Below are positions 8,082-16,769 of a stretch of 51,107 nucleotides of DNA, one piece after another. The translations under genes and the position numbers were made by a program. Numbering within the stretch: the first letter of the stretch is position 1; each line of letters begins with the position of its first letter. The stretch is taken from the NCBI GenBank assembly GCA_905202215.1, contig CAJKRG010000014.1:1-51107 (forward strand), read 5' to 3'. Below the pieces are notes generated by a model. The model made no database searches, had not been told where the DNA came from, and was given only the letters and a program-made list of their open reading frames with translations. This DNA is from an uncultured Porphyromonadaceae bacterium. GTDB taxonomy: Bacteria > Bacteroidota > Bacteroidia > Bacteroidales > Muribaculaceae.

Positions 8082-9650
8082 TCAGGAAATACCCAGAGCC
8101 TTTCTGAATATACGACGTATCTGTTCTCCTTCAGGTCGGGTGCCTGACAGAATGGAAATTACTCCATCTATATATCTGTCTTTGTTGGAATATCCGCAGA
8201 GCGCTGCTACATTGCAGTTGCTCAGGGTTGATTTCTGATTATATACTTTAAGTATTCCCGCATAATCGCCGCTATCGGCGTAGTTATGAAATTCGCGGCA
8301 GCGGTCTTCGTAGATTCCGCGCGGATTTAGCTCGTCGAGCAGGCCTCCTATATGTTTTTCGAGTGTGGCTATATCGGGGAAGCGACCGTCAACGCGGCGT
8401 TCGACCATCTTTTTCATATAGTGGCGAGTGTGCTGGAGAGCTTGTTGATGTAACTCTGCCTTGAAAAGGGCTGTCACGGCATGCTTCACTTTCTGTACGG
8501 CGCGTTCGGCATCTGTCCCGTTTACATTTGCCATAATGCGGATTACATCCTCGATCAGAAACATATTTTCGATTTCGGCTACCTCCGGCACGAGAATATT
8601 CTTGCCTCTGAGATATCCGACTTCCTGATCGTCGCGCCTGTCCCGGTCTACTATTCCCATAGAGTCAAGACGATGGAAAGATGCGAGGCCGTTGAAAGTG
8701 CGCGTTGCCTCGATCACCTTGTTGCAGCTTCCGAGAGATCGGACTGTGAAATCTGGAAATATGAGAGGATAAAGCTTGGCGTCTATTGAGCGGTGACTGT
8801 CGCCTTCTATGAAGAGCACCGGTTTGCGCGCTCCGACCAGACTGATATACAACTCTGACGCAATACCGTCCTGTGATGGCATGATATCATAGTCCCAGGC
8901 ATGCTGCTCGATGTCGCAGTCGCGTACCCATATCACAGGAGCACCATTGCGCGATGACGCGAAATCCGGATCATGGGTTGTATAGCAGAAAGAGCAGTCT
9001 CGACGCAGAGTCTCGAGTCTGTTCCATAGCGACGAAGTCAGGGTAGGGTGGAGGAACATCTCCGGAGAATCCACGAATATCACCGAGTTATGTGGAGCAT
9101 AAAGTACTGCTCCCGCATAGTAAAGCACGGCTCTTTCGCCGTCCGACAGCTTTATGGCGGAATAGTTTTCAGGGTCAAGACCTCGGGAAAACAGAATTTT
9201 TCCGCTGTCTATCAAAACCTTGTTGTCGGGAAATACGTCTTGCCATATTTCAATCACCCGATCGAGTTTGGTTCGCCTGAGCTTTGCCTGGGAACCATTT
9301 GCGACGGCGAGCTTATACCCTATCAGATTGAGCATCTCCTCATGCATTAATTGCGAAAGTAGAAGCTCAAGGCCGGTAGGAAAAGCTCCATTCTTTTCCA
9401 GCCCCGCCACAACTGTGGCGTCACAACGTCCTCGCAGACTCTGTGGTGAAGTCGATGTCTTCCGGCGTTCGTAAAGACCGTCAAGAGCCGATATGCGGAA
9501 TGCCTTGTCGCCTATCTGCTCAACCATGTTTGCGGTAAAACGTGTCTTGCCGGCACCGTTTGCACCGATGATCACGAGGCTTGAGCCGGGTGCAACCTGA
9601 AGTACACCAGGTTTGTCGGAGTCTTTTCTGCGAGGGAGATTGATATTCAT
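8082..9650 (-). CDS. AAA ATPase with DUF4435 (TOPRIM-like) domain
   Basis: A 522-residue protein. An ABC-type ATPase half has Walker A GANGAGKT (residues 29-36), the signature-like LSDGER (about 168), Walker B VIFVDSPE with FLHP after it, and the switch histidine in TTHDPDF. The C-terminal half begins with VLFIEGDSHRSIDAKLY and has GIVDRDRRDD, the acidic layout of DUF4435/TOPRIM domains related to OLD-family nucleases. Relatives include phage-defence nucleases and general DNA or RNA processing proteins. It starts 3 nt after the DEAD helicase stop and ends a run of translation and RNA genes, which argues for a housekeeping nucleic-acid role. Function unproven. Confidence 0.8.
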   Translation of the reverse strand: MNINLPRRKDSDKPGVLQVAPGSSLVIIGANGAGKTRFTANMVEQIGDKAFRISALDGLYERRKTSTSPQSLRGRCDATVVAGLEKNGAFPTGLELLLSQLMHEEMLNLIGYKLAVANGSQAKLRRTKLDRVIEIWQDVFPDNKVLIDSGKILFSRGLDPENYSAIKLSDGERAVLYYAGAVLYAPHNSVIFVDSPEMFLHPTLTSSLWNRLETLRRDCSFCYTTHDPDFASSRNGAPVIWVRDCDIEQHAWDYDIMPSQDGIASELYISLVGARKPVLFIEGDSHRSIDAKLYPLIFPDFTVRSLGSCNKVIEATRTFNGLASFHRLDSMGIVDRDRRDDQEVGYLRGKNILVPEVAEIENMFLIEDVIRIMANVNGTDAERAVQKVKHAVTALFKAELHQQALQHTRHYMKKMVERRVDGRFPDIATLEKHIGGLLDELNPRGIYEDRCREFHNYADSGDYAGILKVYNQKSTLSNCNVAALCGYSNKDRYIDGVISILSGTRPEGEQIRRIFRKALGIS

Positions 9651-9653
9651 TGC

Positions 9654-10967
9654 CTATTGTTTGTTTCGAGGGCCGTACCAGCGGCGTTTCTTGCGTTTGG
9701 GTTTTGTCTCGGCGTCTGTTGATTCTGTCGCTTTTGGCTGTTTGTTTTCGCTTCCGGCTTTTTTTCGCGGGTTTTCTGATTTGTGATGCTTTCTCTTGAA
9801 GTTACGCTCTTTGTTTTCAGGACGATAGGTCGGCCCTTGCCCGATCTCGGCAGGCATTTCGGCTTTGCGTACTTCTTTACCGAGGAAACGTTCGATGAAG
9901 CCGAAACGGCTCTGATCGCGCTCGCTCACGAATGTCACTGCAATGCCGTCGGTATTGGCACGGGCCGTTCGTCCTACGCGATGTACATAGTCTTCGGCCT
10001 CGCGGGGTACGTCGTAGTTCACGACCATGGCGATATCATCGATGTCGATTCCGCGGGCTATAATGTCGGTTGCTATGACAATATCGATGCGCCCCGCACG
10101 GAATCCGAGCATTACTTCTTCGCGCGCTTTCTGGTCAAGATCGGAATGCATTTCGGCCGCTTTCCAATGAGCTTTGCGCATGGCCTGTGTCAGTTCCTTG
10201 ACTTTCTGTTTGGACGATGAGAAGACGATTACGCGCTTGTTGTGCCCTTGACTAAAAAGATATTTGAGCAAGGCTTCCTTTTGACCTTCATGGCAGATGA
10301 AAGCCGACTGATCGATTCTTTCTGCCGGTTTCGATACCGCGATCTTGACTTCGGCCGGATCCGTCAGGATTGTGGCGGCGAGCTGCTGTATCTTTTTGGG
10401 CATGGTTGCCGAGAACATCAGTGTCTGGCGATCTTTGGGCAATTCGGCGACAATGCGCATTATATCTTCCGAAAAGCCCATGTCGAGCATTCGGTCTGCT
10501 TCGTCGAGGATAAAATATCTGACCTCCGAAAGATCCACATAGCCCATCTTCATATGGGCAAGCAGACGTCCGGGAGTCGCTATGACCATGTCGGCGCCCT
10601 GACGCAGCGCGTGTTGCTGTCGTGCGAATTCCTTGCCGTCGTTTCCGCCGTGGATTGCAAGACTGCTCACCGGTATATAGTAGGCGAAACCTTCCATCTG
10701 GCGGTCGATCTGCTGTGCCAGTTCGTGTGTGGGAACCATGATGACGCATTTCACCTTTGGAGTGGCTTCCGTGTCGGCGAGAAGGTCGATCACAGGCAGG
10801 AGATATGCGGCTGTCTTGCCAGTTCCGGTCTGAGCGCAGGCAATCAGATCGCGTCCTTCAAGAATCAGGTCTATGCTCTGTTCCTGAATCGGGGTACATT
10901 CCTCGAAATGCATTGCATCGAGGGCGTCAAGTATGTCGTCGCTGAGTGAAAGTTCGTCGAATCTCAT
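9654..10967 (-). CDS. DEAD-box RNA helicase (RhlE-like)
   Basis: A 437-residue RNA helicase with all standard motifs. These are the Q motif (CTPIQEQSI), motif I AQTGTGKT, Ia PTHELAQQ, II DEAD, III SAT, and VI HRVGRTAR. The tail from about residue 370 is rich in Lys and Arg, ending KRKKRRWYGPRNKQ, as in RhlE-type helicases, where it binds RNA. These enzymes unwind short duplexes during ribosome assembly and RNA decay. It follows the S4-domain gene by 9 nt in the same orientation, so the run rplY-pth-S4-helicase-AAA is probably one operon. Confidence 0.95.
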   Translation of the reverse strand: MRFDELSLSDDILDALDAMHFEECTPIQEQSIDLILEGRDLIACAQTGTGKTAAYLLPVIDLLADTEATPKVKCVIMVPTHELAQQIDRQMEGFAYYIPVSSLAIHGGNDGKEFARQQHALRQGADMVIATPGRLLAHMKMGYVDLSEVRYFILDEADRMLDMGFSEDIMRIVAELPKDRQTLMFSATMPKKIQQLAATILTDPAEVKIAVSKPAERIDQSAFICHEGQKEALLKYLFSQGHNKRVIVFSSSKQKVKELTQAMRKAHWKAAEMHSDLDQKAREEVMLGFRAGRIDIVIATDIIARGIDIDDIAMVVNYDVPREAEDYVHRVGRTARANTDGIAVTFVSERDQSRFGFIERFLGKEVRKAEMPAEIGQGPTYRPENKERNFKRKHHKSENPRKKAGSENKQPKATESTDAETKPKRKKRRWYGPRNKQ

Positions 10968-10976
10968 AGTTTCAGT

Positions 10977-11408
10977 CTATTCGTCATCGTCATCATCGAA
11001 GTCAAAGTCGAAATCCCAGCCATCGCTTTCGCTTGCGTCAGTAAATTTGGCCAGTTCGCGTCCTTCACGTTTGGTCGGGCGTCCGAGACCTTTGCGACGG
11101 TCGATAAACCCCGATATTTTAACTACTTCAAGAAGATCGTATTGTTCTTTTGGAGTTAGATTCTCAAGATAGTCGGGCACGAATTTGGCGCCGAGGCGGT
11201 TCTGGGTCAGGGCTCTGACCTTGAATGTGTACGTTACCGGAGGTTTGCGGACTTTTACGATGTCGCCGACCTCAAGCATTCTCGAAGGTTTGACCGGGCT
11301 GTCCGAGTCGCCGACAGTCACACGTCCTTTCTTACACGCCTCCGTTGCGATGGTGCGCGTTTTGAAAACACGCACAGCCCAAAGCCATTTATCTACTCTG
11401 ATAGCCAT
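10977..11408 (-). CDS. S4-domain RNA-binding protein (Hsp15-like)
   Basis: A 143-residue protein. The S4 RNA-binding domain is at residues 1-65 (VDKWLWAVRVFKTRTIATEACKKG). In E. coli, Hsp15 (HslR) of this family binds the 50S subunit with stuck nascent chains. A lysine/arginine-rich linker follows (RRKGLGRPTKREGREL). The protein then ends in a very acidic tail DFDFDFDDDDDE, unlike the basic tail I remember for E. coli Hsp15. Its start follows the pth stop with no gap, so translation is likely coupled. Confidence 0.9.
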   Translation of the reverse strand: MAIRVDKWLWAVRVFKTRTIATEACKKGRVTVGDSDSPVKPSRMLEVGDIVKVRKPPVTYTFKVRALTQNRLGAKFVPDYLENLTPKEQYDLLEVVKISGFIDRRKGLGRPTKREGRELAKFTDASESDGWDFDFDFDDDDDE

Positions 11409-11972
11409 TTACTTGTTGTTGAAGTTGCACATGGCATGTCCGAGACCTGCCAGTATCACATCTTTTGCTGCCTCTACAGCCACAGGTATGCGCTCTTCGA
11501 GAATTTTGCGTTCTTCGGGCGAGAATGTGCCGAGCACATAGTCTATCTGGCAACCGCGCGGGAACTCGTTGCCTATGCCAAAGCGTAGTCGCGGATAAGC
11601 CTGTGTGCCGAGCATTTGGGCAATGTGCTTGAGGCCGTTGTGACCCGCGTCGCTGCCGTTGCCTTTTATCCGTATTGCGCCGAGAGGCAATGCGATATCG
11701 TCAACGAGAATCAGGATATTTTCGATATCGATACCTTCCTGTTCCTTCCAGTAGCGCACGGCGCTGCCGCTGAGGTTCATATAGGTCGACGGTTTGAGAA
11801 GAACCACTTGCTGGTTCTTGACGCGGCCATGACCCACATCGCCGTAGCGTCCGGTAGTAAAAGAAATATTGGACGCCTCGGCGAAGGCGTCCAATATCAT
11901 AAATCCTATGTTGTGGCGGGTATTGCGATATTCGTCGCCTATATTGCCCAAACCCACAATGAGGTGTTTCAT
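11409..11972 (-). CDS. pth: Peptidyl-tRNA hydrolase
   Basis: A 187-residue enzyme of normal Pth length. Family marks: LIVGLGNIGDEYRNTRHNIGF, with the catalytic His20 and its partner Asn residues; LLKPSTYMNLSG; the catalytic aspartate in ILVDDIALPLG; and GSDAGHNGLK. It releases tRNA from peptidyl-tRNA that has fallen off the ribosome. It is followed directly by the S4 gene and preceded 16 nt upstream by rplY, a pairing common in bacteria. Confidence 0.97.
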   Translation of the reverse strand: MKHLIVGLGNIGDEYRNTRHNIGFMILDAFAEASNISFTTGRYGDVGHGRVKNQQVVLLKPSTYMNLSGSAVRYWKEQEGIDIENILILVDDIALPLGAIRIKGNGSDAGHNGLKHIAQMLGTQAYPRLRFGIGNEFPRGCQIDYVLGTFSPEERKILEERIPVAVEAAKDVILAGLGHAMCNFNNK

Positions 11973-11988
11973 CTATGCACGCTTTGGG

Positions 11989-12651
11989 TTACTTACCGGC
12001 GGCGGCAGCAGCGGCAGCACCGCGGGCAGCACGTGTGAGCTGAACTGCGCAGACAACGGCATTCTTGGCGTTGACGAGTTCGAGGCCTTCGAAGTGGATG
12101 TCGCCTACCTGAAGCGATTTGCCGAGGCCGAGGTTGTCTACATTGATGACGAGGCGTTCGGGAATAGCGGTGTAGGGAGCGCGTACTTTCATCTTCTTCA
12201 TCGAGAGGGTGAGCTTACCGCCGGCCTTTACACCTTCGGCGTGGCCTTCGAGCTTAACGGGAACCTCGATTACGACGGGCTTGTCTTCTTTCACTTCGAG
12301 AAGGTCGATGTGAAGGATGGTGTCTTTTACAGGGTGGAACTGGATGTCCTTGAGCACTGCGGTACGCTTTTCGCCGTCAATGTCGAGCTCTATAGCGAAG
12401 ATGTCGGGAGTGTAGACCAGTTTGCGGACTGCATCGTTGGCTACTACGAGGTCAGTGGTGATCAGACCTTTGCCGCGGGCTTCGTCGATAGTAATGATTT
12501 TTTCACCTTCACGGAGAGTGCCGGTGTAGGGGAGATCGATGACTGCGCCACCATTGAGGACTACGGGGATAAGGCCTTCGTTGCGGAGAGCCTGGGTGGC
12601 TTTTTTGCCGAGAGCGGTGCGGGGTTTAGCCGACAGTTGGAATGTTTTCAT
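11989..12651 (-). CDS. rplY: 50S ribosomal protein L25 (Ctc-type)
   Basis: A 220-residue protein of the long L25/Ctc type. An N-terminal 5S rRNA-binding L25 domain (LSAKPRTALGKKATQALRNEG) covers about residues 1-92. A C-terminal TL5-like beta domain follows (HIDLLEVKEDKPVVIEVPVKLEGHAEGVKAGGKL). It ends in a run of alanines, ARGAAAAAAAGK, common in Bacteroidota L25. It is first in the run with pth, S4, helicase and AAA genes and has a well-formed promoter 80-110 nt upstream. Confidence 0.96.
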   Translation of the reverse strand: MKTFQLSAKPRTALGKKATQALRNEGLIPVVLNGGAVIDLPYTGTLREGEKIITIDEARGKGLITTDLVVANDAVRKLVYTPDIFAIELDIDGEKRTAVLKDIQFHPVKDTILHIDLLEVKEDKPVVIEVPVKLEGHAEGVKAGGKLTLSMKKMKVRAPYTAIPERLVINVDNLGLGKSLQVGDIHFEGLELVNAKNAVVCAVQLTRAARGAAAAAAAGK

Positions 12652-12731
12652 TGCAATTAATTGTGTTTGTGTTACTCAAAATTAAGTTTTGCTCCTTAAT
12701 TTCCCATCACACGGGATGCTAAAAAGCTCCG

Positions 12732-12763
12732 CAAAGTTACGCATTTTTTCTCCCATCTCCAAA
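12732..12763 (-). promoter_or_regulatory. Promoter of the rplY-pth operon
   Basis: On the minus strand TTTG (12760-12763), a 20-nt spacer, then TAACTTTG (12732-12739). The start near 12727 leaves a leader of about 75 nt. A second -7-like box, TAATTTTG (12677-12684), lies closer to the gene but lacks a -33 element. Confidence 0.75.
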
Positions 12764-12875
12764 TATTTTTTACTATCTCCAAAAACGCAGATTAAACAGG
12801 CACGTGCAAAATCTTAGAAAATGGTAAAGGCGAAGGATCGGAAATCGGGAGTATGATGCATAAATGAGGGTATTG

Positions 12876-13658
12876 TCAGATGATGCCGAAGTGGGTCAGT
12901 GCTCTGGCGACACCGTCGTTATCGACGGTGTCGGTAACGTAGTCGGCTGCCATCTTTAACTCGTCGCCGGCGTTGCCCATTGCTACCCCGATGCCGGCTC
13001 GCCGGATTATCGACATATCATTACCGCCGTCGCCAAATGCCATCGTTTCGTCGATTCGGTATCCTTTAAAAGTAGCTATCTCTTCCAGTCCTTTGGCTTT
13101 GTTCACATTTTTTGCTGTAAAATCTGCGAATGCCGGATGCCATCGACTTGAATCAACGCTCTTAAGGCGGCTTATTATTGATTGTTCCTCTTCTTCTGTT
13201 ATTACCGGAGTCATCTGGAGAATCGGCTGTTTTAATACGCTTTTGATAGGAGTATTAGTTTTATAATCCTCTATGTTCAGGATTCCCGCAAAGATTTGCC
13301 GGGCAGTCTTGTTGGGGTTGAACATGGCGATGTCCTTTTCTCCGACTACCATGGTTGCAAAGTTCAGCTCTTCGGCCTGATGGAGTACTTCCGCTACATC
13401 TGCCGGCGCGATGGGAGAGCATGAGATCACATGTCCGCCAATGAAACTGTATGCTCCGTTGGTGCATATATAGCCGTCGATGAGGTGTCTGATTTTATCG
13501 ATATTGTTTATGAGCGAATACGGGCGGCCGGTGGATATGTAGATGTCTATACCTTTGGCCTTGGCTGCCGTGAGGGCCTCTACAGCCGACGGTATGATCG
13601 CATGTGTGGCAAAACTGACCAATGTGCCGTCGATGTCAAAAAACAATGCTTTTACCAT
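12876..13658 (-). CDS. Cof-type HAD-IIB sugar-phosphatase-like hydrolase
   Basis: A 260-residue HAD phosphatase. Motif I ALFFDIDGTLVS has the nucleophile and acid aspartates. Motif II is the threonine/serine of IDIYISTGRPY. The late MAFGDGGNDMSIIRRAGIGVAMGNA is the Cof-family motif IV for magnesium. The insert between motifs II and III is the IIB type. Such enzymes dephosphorylate sugar phosphates or flavin intermediates; the substrate is not readable here. I chose the ATG at 13658 (MVKALFF); a TTG at 13671 would add five residues and overlaps the terminator of the upstream gene. Confidence 0.92.
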   Translation of the reverse strand: MVKALFFDIDGTLVSFATHAIIPSAVEALTAAKAKGIDIYISTGRPYSLINNIDKIRHLIDGYICTNGAYSFIGGHVISCSPIAPADVAEVLHQAEELNFATMVVGEKDIAMFNPNKTARQIFAGILNIEDYKTNTPIKSVLKQPILQMTPVITEEEEQSIISRLKSVDSSRWHPAFADFTAKNVNKAKGLEEIATFKGYRIDETMAFGDGGNDMSIIRRAGIGVAMGNAGDELKMAADYVTDTVDNDGVARALTHFGII

Positions 13659-13661
13659 ATC

Positions 13662-13699
13662 GTGGAAAAACAAGAGACAGACTTGCCGCCTGTCTCTTG
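13662..13699 (-). terminator. Intrinsic terminator of the AspT-like gene
   Basis: CAAGAGACAG (13671-13680) pairs perfectly with CTGTCTCTTG (13690-13699). On the minus strand it is followed by TTTTT at about 13666-13670. It lies 14 nt after the transporter stop and just ahead of the HAD start codon. Confidence 0.85.
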
Positions 13700-13712
13700 T
13701 CTGTGTTATAAA

Positions 13713-15374
13713 TTATGCTAAACAAAGTATCAGTGCCTGGGCTGCAACTACTCGCAGGAACATCGTCAGAGGGTATACGGTTGAGTATGCTACTGCAGGA
13801 GCGTCGTTGCCGGTCGAATTGTTGGCGTAGGCGAGTGCCGGAGGATCGGTACAGCCGCCCGACATCAGACCCATTATTGTGAGGAAATTGATCTTGTCGT
13901 GGCCACGGGCAATGCAGCCTACTATGATCAGAGGAACTACCGTTATAACAAAGCCCCAGATTACCCACCACATACCGGTGGTGTTGAATACGGAAGCTGC
14001 GAAGTCTTTGCCGGCGGCAATTCCGACTGAGGCGAGGAAAAGGCAGATACCGAGTTCGCGCAATAGTAATGAGGCCGAGCTTGAGGTATAGGTGACCAGT
14101 TTGGCTTTGTAGCCGAAGCGGCTGATGAGGATAGCCACAACAAGAGGGCCGCCTGCGAGGCCGAGTTTCATGCCGAAGCCGATATCGATGGAGCCGAGAA
14201 TGATACCGAGAATGATACCTACGAAGATTGTGATGAGGTTCGGCTGGTTGAGGCGTTTCATCGAGTTGCCGAGACGGTCAGCGAGTCGTTCGATGTCATC
14301 AAGATTGCCGACAACGGTAATGCGGTCGCCCATCTGGAGGCGGAGATTCGGCGATGCGAGAAGATCGACACCGGCACGGTTGACACGTGTGCAGTTGAGC
14401 TGATATCCGTTGTGGAGGCGAAGTGAACCGAGCGAGACACCGTTGTACTGGCTTTTTGTAACCACTATTCGACGCGAGAACACCGGTGTCGGTGTAGACT
14501 CCCAGTCCATCTCTACTTCGGAACCGATTACGGCTTTGAAGCGGTCGGCATCCTGTGCTGAACATACAATCAGAAGCAGGTCGCCGATATGTATTTCTGT
14601 TGTCGATTTGGGGATTGTCACGATACCGTCAGAACCCATTATGCGGGAAATCACGAAGTTGGTCTGAACTACATCGTGAAGCTTGACCAGCGTCATGCCG
14701 TCTACAAGCTGATTGGATACCTTGATTGTGAGCAGAAATGGCTTGAGGCGTGAGTCTTCCTGCTCTTCCTCGACTTTTCTGATTTCGTCTTCGGTCTTAA
14801 TGCGGAAGATGCCTTTTATGACGAACATGGACAGGATAATGCCGACAACGCCGAGAGGATACGCTGCAGCGTAGCCGCTTGCCATAAGGTTGGCTTCTTC
14901 GGCCGATTGTGTCATCTGCGAGATCGTCTGCTGCGCTGCTGCAAGACCCGGGGTGTTGGTTACAGCGCCGCTCATCACGCCGACAAGGGCGGAGATGTCG
15001 TTGACGTTGCCGAAATAATAGATGCACAGAACGATTGCGACATTAAGTGCAATGCCTGTCACGGCAAGAGCATTCAGGCGCATGCCGCCTTTCTTGAACG
15101 AAGAGAAGAATCCCGGGCCTACCTGAAGACCGATAGAGAAAATGAAGAGAATCAGACCGAATTCTCTTACGAACTTCAGAATGGCGTCATCGACGACATA
15201 GCCGAAATGACCCATCAGGATTCCTACGAAAAGCACGAAAGTGACACCGAGCGAAACACCGAAAATTTTCATTTTCCCGATGTATATTCCCGCCGCTATC
15301 ACAAAAGAGTAGAGCACCAGCGTCGCCGCTATCGAGGTGTTGCCGGGCATTAGCAAATTGGTGAAAATATCCAT
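13713..15374 (-). CDS. AspT/YidE/YbjL-type transporter with two TrkA-C domains
   Basis: A 553-residue inner-membrane protein. It has about five membrane segments (residues 1-185), a cytosolic middle of two RCK/TrkA-C regulatory domains (about 210-370), and about six more membrane segments. The halves are the AspT/YidE/YbjL antiporter duplication: GLILFIFSIGLQVGPGFF in the first and ELGICLFLASVGIAAGKDF in the second. Characterised AspT swaps aspartate for alanine. YidE-type proteins are uncharacterised, so substrate is open. It has its own promoter and terminator and is probably monocistronic. Confidence 0.9.
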   Translation of the reverse strand: MDIFTNLLMPGNTSIAATLVLYSFVIAAGIYIGKMKIFGVSLGVTFVLFVGILMGHFGYVVDDAILKFVREFGLILFIFSIGLQVGPGFFSSFKKGGMRLNALAVTGIALNVAIVLCIYYFGNVNDISALVGVMSGAVTNTPGLAAAQQTISQMTQSAEEANLMASGYAAAYPLGVVGIILSMFVIKGIFRIKTEDEIRKVEEEQEDSRLKPFLLTIKVSNQLVDGMTLVKLHDVVQTNFVISRIMGSDGIVTIPKSTTEIHIGDLLLIVCSAQDADRFKAVIGSEVEMDWESTPTPVFSRRIVVTKSQYNGVSLGSLRLHNGYQLNCTRVNRAGVDLLASPNLRLQMGDRITVVGNLDDIERLADRLGNSMKRLNQPNLITIFVGIILGIILGSIDIGFGMKLGLAGGPLVVAILISRFGYKAKLVTYTSSSASLLLRELGICLFLASVGIAAGKDFAASVFNTTGMWWVIWGFVITVVPLIIVGCIARGHDKINFLTIMGLMSGGCTDPPALAYANNSTGNDAPAVAYSTVYPLTMFLRVVAAQALILCLA

Positions 15375-15433
15375 AAAAACCTAAAAACTACCGCATTAAA
15401 AACCGGGAGCAGACTCACTCCTTAAATTTTCTG

Positions 15434-15464
15434 CAAAGGTAGCGTTTTTTTTCGAATTAACAAT
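15434..15464 (-). promoter_or_regulatory. Promoter of the AspT-like gene
   Basis: On the minus strand ATTG (15461-15464), a 19-nt spacer, then TACCTTTG (15434-15441). Only the first base of the -33 differs from consensus. The leader is about 55 nt. Confidence 0.6.
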
Positions 15465-15483
15465 TAACCATAGAGACAAAAGA

Positions 15484-15526
15484 GAGAAAGCACGCTGAAA
15501 AGAGTTTGAAAAACGCGTGCTTTCTC
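15484..15526 (-). terminator. Hairpin terminator of the MetE-like gene
   Basis: GAGAAAGCACGC (15484-15495) pairs perfectly over 12 positions with GCGTGCTTTCTC (15515-15526) around a 19-nt loop. On the minus strand it lies 11 nt after the stop and is followed by TCTTTTGTCTC, a weak T-run. Confidence 0.7.
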
Positions 15527-15536
15527 CTTGCTGAAG

Positions 15537-16637
15537 TCATATGGCTTCGCCGAATGATTTCAGCTTGCGCCATTGATCCTCGTAAACGAGGCCTTTGGCA
15601 ATATAATTTGTCATCTTGAAACCGCTCGAGGGGCAGATCGACAGATCTTCGGGTTTTACGTAGATTTGAGCGGCGGCTACCGCTTCCATAATGGTTGTCG
15701 GGTTTTCTTCCTGCGGATTGTGGGCGGAAATCAACCCTAAAGCAACTTTCCGGCCTTTAGGTATTGCTTCGAGGATACGGATGGTATCGGTATTTTCGGC
15801 ATGGAAGGGCAGGAAAAATTTGTCGGCATTTAAATTTCGGAGGATGGTGGCGAGCGGCTCGGCATTGTCGGCCGTTACCGGCCAGTCGGGCACGACCTGC
15901 TCTCCGGCCGACATATATATTGATATTTCCATATCGTCGGGAAGATCGTCCGACGAACTGTTGATTGTTTCGATTATGTCGCGGGCAAGAGTTTCGGGGT
16001 CGTAGCCGCCCATCATTATCTTCTTGATGAAGAAAGAATCGGCAAATGAGCCACAGGCTGTATCGTCGAACTGGATATGTCGGCATCCCAGGGCGTAGAA
16101 GTGTTTTACGGTCTGCCGGTATGCTGTTGAAATATCGGAAATCAGCATATGCCGGTCTGTATATATGCCTTTCGACAGGCCGTCGGACAGCGAGAGCACT
16201 TCGAGATACAGATCGGCTGGCGAAGGGATGGTCTGACGGCACTCGGCTCTGTTGCCTACGATATCGCGGAGGAATATGAAATCCTCGAAAAAAGGATGCT
16301 CCGGATTATACGATATCCTGCCAGTTATACGCGGTATGTCGGTGAATGCCTCGAGGTTCTGATAGAGATGGCCCCGGTCGACACGTTCTATGCCGATACC
16401 GTTGAGTCCGAAATAAAAATCCTTGTCCCATACCTTGCGGCGGATTTCGCCCGATGTGACTTCGTTCATTCCGGCTGCGAGCTGTCGTTCTACAATGTCG
16501 CGTATGGCAGTATTCTCAAGAGAGCGAAAATCCTCGTCGCTGATCTTGCCCGCGGTGTGTTTCTCTTTTGCCGCCATAAATTCCGCGGTCGGCAGAAAAC
16601 TTCCTACAGTCTCGAATTTGTACTTTGGATAAGTCAT
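15537..16637 (-). CDS. MetE C-terminal-like (YxjG-type) methyltransferase under B12 control
   Basis: A 366-residue protein of the cobalamin-independent methionine synthase C-terminal fold. It covers only the catalytic barrel, not the full two-domain MetE. Marks are VGSFLPTAEF at the start, VTSGEIRRKVWDKDFYFGLNGI, HIQFDDTACGSF, FLPFHAEN, LGLISAHNPQEEN and ICPSSGFK. These suit transfer of a methyl group to homocysteine. In MetE the zinc ligands include a His-x-Cys pair; at the apparent position this protein has HAE, so one cysteine ligand seems missing and the substrate may differ. The ATG at 16637 (MTYPKYKFETVG) fits family starts; the open frame runs to 16691 into the leader hairpin. The riboswitch upstream should shut it off when cobalamin is plentiful. 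Confidence 0.88.
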   Translation of the reverse strand: MTYPKYKFETVGSFLPTAEFMAAKEKHTAGKISDEDFRSLENTAIRDIVERQLAAGMNEVTSGEIRRKVWDKDFYFGLNGIGIERVDRGHLYQNLEAFTDIPRITGRISYNPEHPFFEDFIFLRDIVGNRAECRQTIPSPADLYLEVLSLSDGLSKGIYTDRHMLISDISTAYRQTVKHFYALGCRHIQFDDTACGSFADSFFIKKIMMGGYDPETLARDIIETINSSSDDLPDDMEISIYMSAGEQVVPDWPVTADNAEPLATILRNLNADKFFLPFHAENTDTIRILEAIPKGRKVALGLISAHNPQEENPTTIMEAVAAAQIYVKPEDLSICPSSGFKMTNYIAKGLVYEDQWRKLKSFGEAI

Positions 16638-16681
16638 AAATTCTTTTCGATGTGATTGTGCGGAAAAGAATTCGAGACAGA

Positions 16682-16729
16682 GAAACGACATCCGGTCTCC
16701 GTGTTCATGTAAACCGGTGTTGCAGTTTC
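16682..16729 (-). promoter_or_regulatory. Expression-platform hairpin of the cobalamin riboswitch
   Basis: Nested arms: GAAAC (16682-16686) with GTTTC (16725-16729), ACA with TGT, and CCGGT (16692-16696) with ACCGG (16713-16717). It lies between the B12 box and the MetE-like start codon. The minus-strand sequence after it is pyrimidine-rich without a long T-run. Whether it stops transcription or hides the start region is not clear. Confidence 0.55.
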
Positions 16730-16769
16730 TTTCCCTTCAAAATCCAATCCGCGAGATTATTGAAAGTTA

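Noticed and set aside
8082..9650. Phage-defence island
   Set aside because: Only one OLD/DUF4435-like gene is present and its neighbours are translation genes; no restriction, toxin or other defence partner was seen.
11869..12660. 263-residue plus-strand ORF
   Set aside because: Antisense to rplY and the start of pth, both certain genes; no recognisable domain.
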